A stretch of 33,083 nucleotides of DNA, taken from the NCBI GenBank assembly GCA_017528345.1, contig JAFXOX010000048.1, positions 1 to 33,083 of the forward strand, given 5' to 3'. Position 1 is the stretch's first letter; each line of letters begins with the position of its first letter. Made by a program: the position numbers and the translations under genes. Of this stretch, positions 32,870 through 33,083 are shown piece by piece. This stretch comes from Desulfovibrio sp. (GTDB lineage: Bacteria; Desulfobacterota; Desulfovibrionia; Desulfovibrionales; Desulfovibrionaceae). Under the pieces are notes generated by a model. It was given only the letters and a program-made list of their open reading frames with translations. It ran no database searches and was not told the DNA's origin.

Positions 32870-32896
32870 CGGATTTCCGAAAAATCGGAAATCCGC
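32860..32896 (-). terminator. Terminator of tRNA-Arg
   Basis: A perfect 11-bp stem (32869-32879 with 32886-32896) and a 6-nt loop are followed on the minus strand by TAATTTTTT. It starts 8 bases after the CCA end of the tRNA. Confidence 0.9.
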
Positions 32897-32904
32897 GCTA
32901 TTTC

Positions 32905-32981
32905 TGGTGCGCCCGGAGTGATTCGAACACTCGGCCTACTGCTTAGGAGGCAATCGCTCTATCCAACTGAGCTACGAGCGC
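32905..32981 (-). tRNA. tRNA-Arg (anticodon CCU)
   Basis: A 77-nt tRNA on the minus strand, with the CCA end encoded at 32905-32907. The acceptor stem GCGCTCG pairs with CGGGCGC (one G-U), the D-arm is GCTC/GAGC, the anticodon stem is ATTGC/GCAGT with loop CTCCTAA, and the T-arm is GAGTG-TTCGAAT-CACTC. The CCT anticodon reads AGG. tRNA 3' ends are frequent integration sites, and an integrase relic lies directly on this side. Confidence 0.97.
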
Positions 32982-33083
32982 ATGAAAAAACTAATTTTTT
33001 AAAATAACCCACTGATTTTATTGACCTTTAGCGCTTCAGCACACCTCTCTCTTGCGTAAACTTTTGTGTGCGATTTGCAAAAA

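Overview
The window looks like a chromosomal segment from a Desulfovibrio-type sulfate- or sulfite-reducing bacterium (Desulfovibrionaceae, moderate confidence). This rests on a class I hybrid cluster protein, TRAP and TTT binding proteins, a radical SAM/flavoprotein operon, and integrase relics of a kind I recall from that family. It was read by eye, with no database search, so all family names come from recognised motifs.

Layout. 1-2480 is a graveyard of mobile DNA: a P4-type integrase C-terminus (1-266, minus), an integrase N-terminus cut into the C-terminus of a phage tail-fibre-like protein (600-838), and a broken IS3-family transposase. A DUF1778/GNAT toxin-antitoxin pair (1349-2123) sits between two 181-bp direct copies of that transposase. 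2845-4877 carries ssb, a strongly structured gene-free segment that may be a non-coding RNA, a DUF486 membrane protein and a TetR regulator. 4975-7182 is a three-gene operon (radical SAM protein, flavoprotein, Tat-signal iron-sulfur flavoprotein). Its promoter contains a 20-bp palindrome, the probable TetR operator. 8282-13622 holds hcp, a DHH phosphoesterase and recD2. 13760-16670 holds a histidine-repeat lipoprotein, a malic enzyme and an orphan TctC. Everything from 25927 down to 16647 is on the minus strand: an orphan peptide-type binding protein, a YkgJ-type cysteine-cluster protein, a REC-HD-GYP regulator, a giant permease-histidine kinase fusion, an HD hydrolase and a frameshifted LysR gene. 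26142-32356 (plus) holds a SWIM-SNF2 helicase, an orphan TRAP binding protein and an EAL phosphodiesterase. The window ends with another integrase relic abutting tRNA-Arg(CCU).

Most interesting system: the 1254-residue protein at 18695-22459 joins an APC-type amino-acid permease to a kinase with H565, a receiver with D965 and an HPt domain with H1116. The gene just upstream encodes a receiver (D54) fused to HD-GYP. Together they could form a complete phosphorelay from an amino-acid transporter to cyclic-di-GMP breakdown. The kinase half is far more AT-rich than the permease half, which suggests a recently assembled chimera. A second cyclic-di-GMP enzyme (EAL) lies about 8 kb away behind an unusual structured leader.
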